From positions 25,725-65,862 of the forward strand of contig DF237474.1 in NCBI GenBank assembly GCA_000708835.1: a stretch of 40,138 nt of DNA, in the 5' to 3' direction. The translations under genes and the position numbers were made by a program. Origin of the DNA: Klebsormidium nitens (taxonomy: Eukaryota > Streptophyta > Klebsormidiophyceae > Klebsormidiales > Klebsormidiaceae). Position 1 is the first letter of the stretch; every line of letters begins with the position of its first letter. Under the pieces are notes generated by a model. It did no database searches, had not been told where the DNA came from, and saw only the letters and a list, made by a program, of their open reading frames with translations. Below, one piece after another: positions 39,887 through 40,138 of this stretch.

Positions 39887-40138
39887 CTGCCAATCGAAAG
39901 GGGAGGAGCGAAAGGTTTAGTACTTGGTCAATTCTCAAAAAGAAAGACCGCCTTCAACCAGTCAGTCTCCAGGAACTACAAAGCCCACTCGGCTCGATCA
40001 AACCAAGAAGTGGCAAAAGGACGATGAACCAAGCTTGAACGTGTCAGAGGGCCGCATGTCGAACAGCATTGTGACGGTTGGACAGGGTCACACGCTGCCT
40101 GTCTACTTCACATGTGCGGAAACCATGCGAAGCTTCTC
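39887..40138 (-). other. Upstream part of the transposase-like gene, not resolved
   Basis: An acceptor-like GATTGGCAG precedes the exon at 39,886. A short coding-looking piece with an ATG at about 40,060 (MLFDMRPSDTFK) may be another exon, but no donor is clear and the window ends. Confidence 0.3.

Overview
This is a nuclear, eukaryotic window: spliced genes with GT-AG introns, Ty3/gypsy retroelements, small inverted-repeat elements and one assembly gap. It carries two LTR retrotransposons that each encode a C5 cytosine methyltransferase (DNMT). From memory, DNMT-bearing Ty3/gypsy elements were reported in charophyte (streptophyte) algae of the Klebsormidium type, and other DNMT retrotransposons in dinoflagellates (de Mendoza and colleagues, 2018). 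With plant-like introns, a streptophyte alga is the best guess; this is inference, not proof.

Positions 1-11,675 (+, very GC-rich): most of a Ty3/gypsy element, cut by the left window edge. Order: gag with zinc knuckles, a very long low-complexity linker, DSG aspartic protease, DNMT, reverse transcriptase, RNase H, integrase, and a C-terminal C4HC3 PHD finger. It is broken by several frameshifts and in-frame stops. A polypurine tract follows, then a 180-bp repeat whose second copy at 12,512-12,691 is flanked by an 8-bp direct repeat.

Positions 13,010-19,714 (-, lower GC): a second, diverged element with gag (two CCHC knuckles), linker ORFs, a DNG protease-like domain and a decayed DNMT homologous to the first. 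RT, RNase H and integrase are absent. An N gap lies at 15,647-15,765. Positions 20,545-22,095 (-) hold two unrecognised ORFs.

Positions 22,100-28,700: mostly non-coding and repeat-rich. It includes a 466-bp element with long terminal inverted repeats (TIRs) and TAA target duplications, a second TIR element of about 288 bp, a dispersed inverted repeat family, hexanucleotide microsatellites and a perfect 20-bp palindrome.

Positions 28,700-40,138: spliced genes. Two paralogous + strand genes (28,762-30,891 and 34,013-36,463) share coiled-coil/basic exons, a last intron at the same place and phase, and a C-terminal Cys/His zinc domain; each has one in-frame stop. Between them on the - strand is an intact two-exon gene for a 324-residue C2H2 plus SET-domain protein, divergent from the second paralogue. 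At the right edge, on the - strand, is a six-exon open gene whose C-terminal part resembles Plavaka/CACTA-group transposases. Chromatin-related modules recur across the window: DNMT twice, PHD, and SET.
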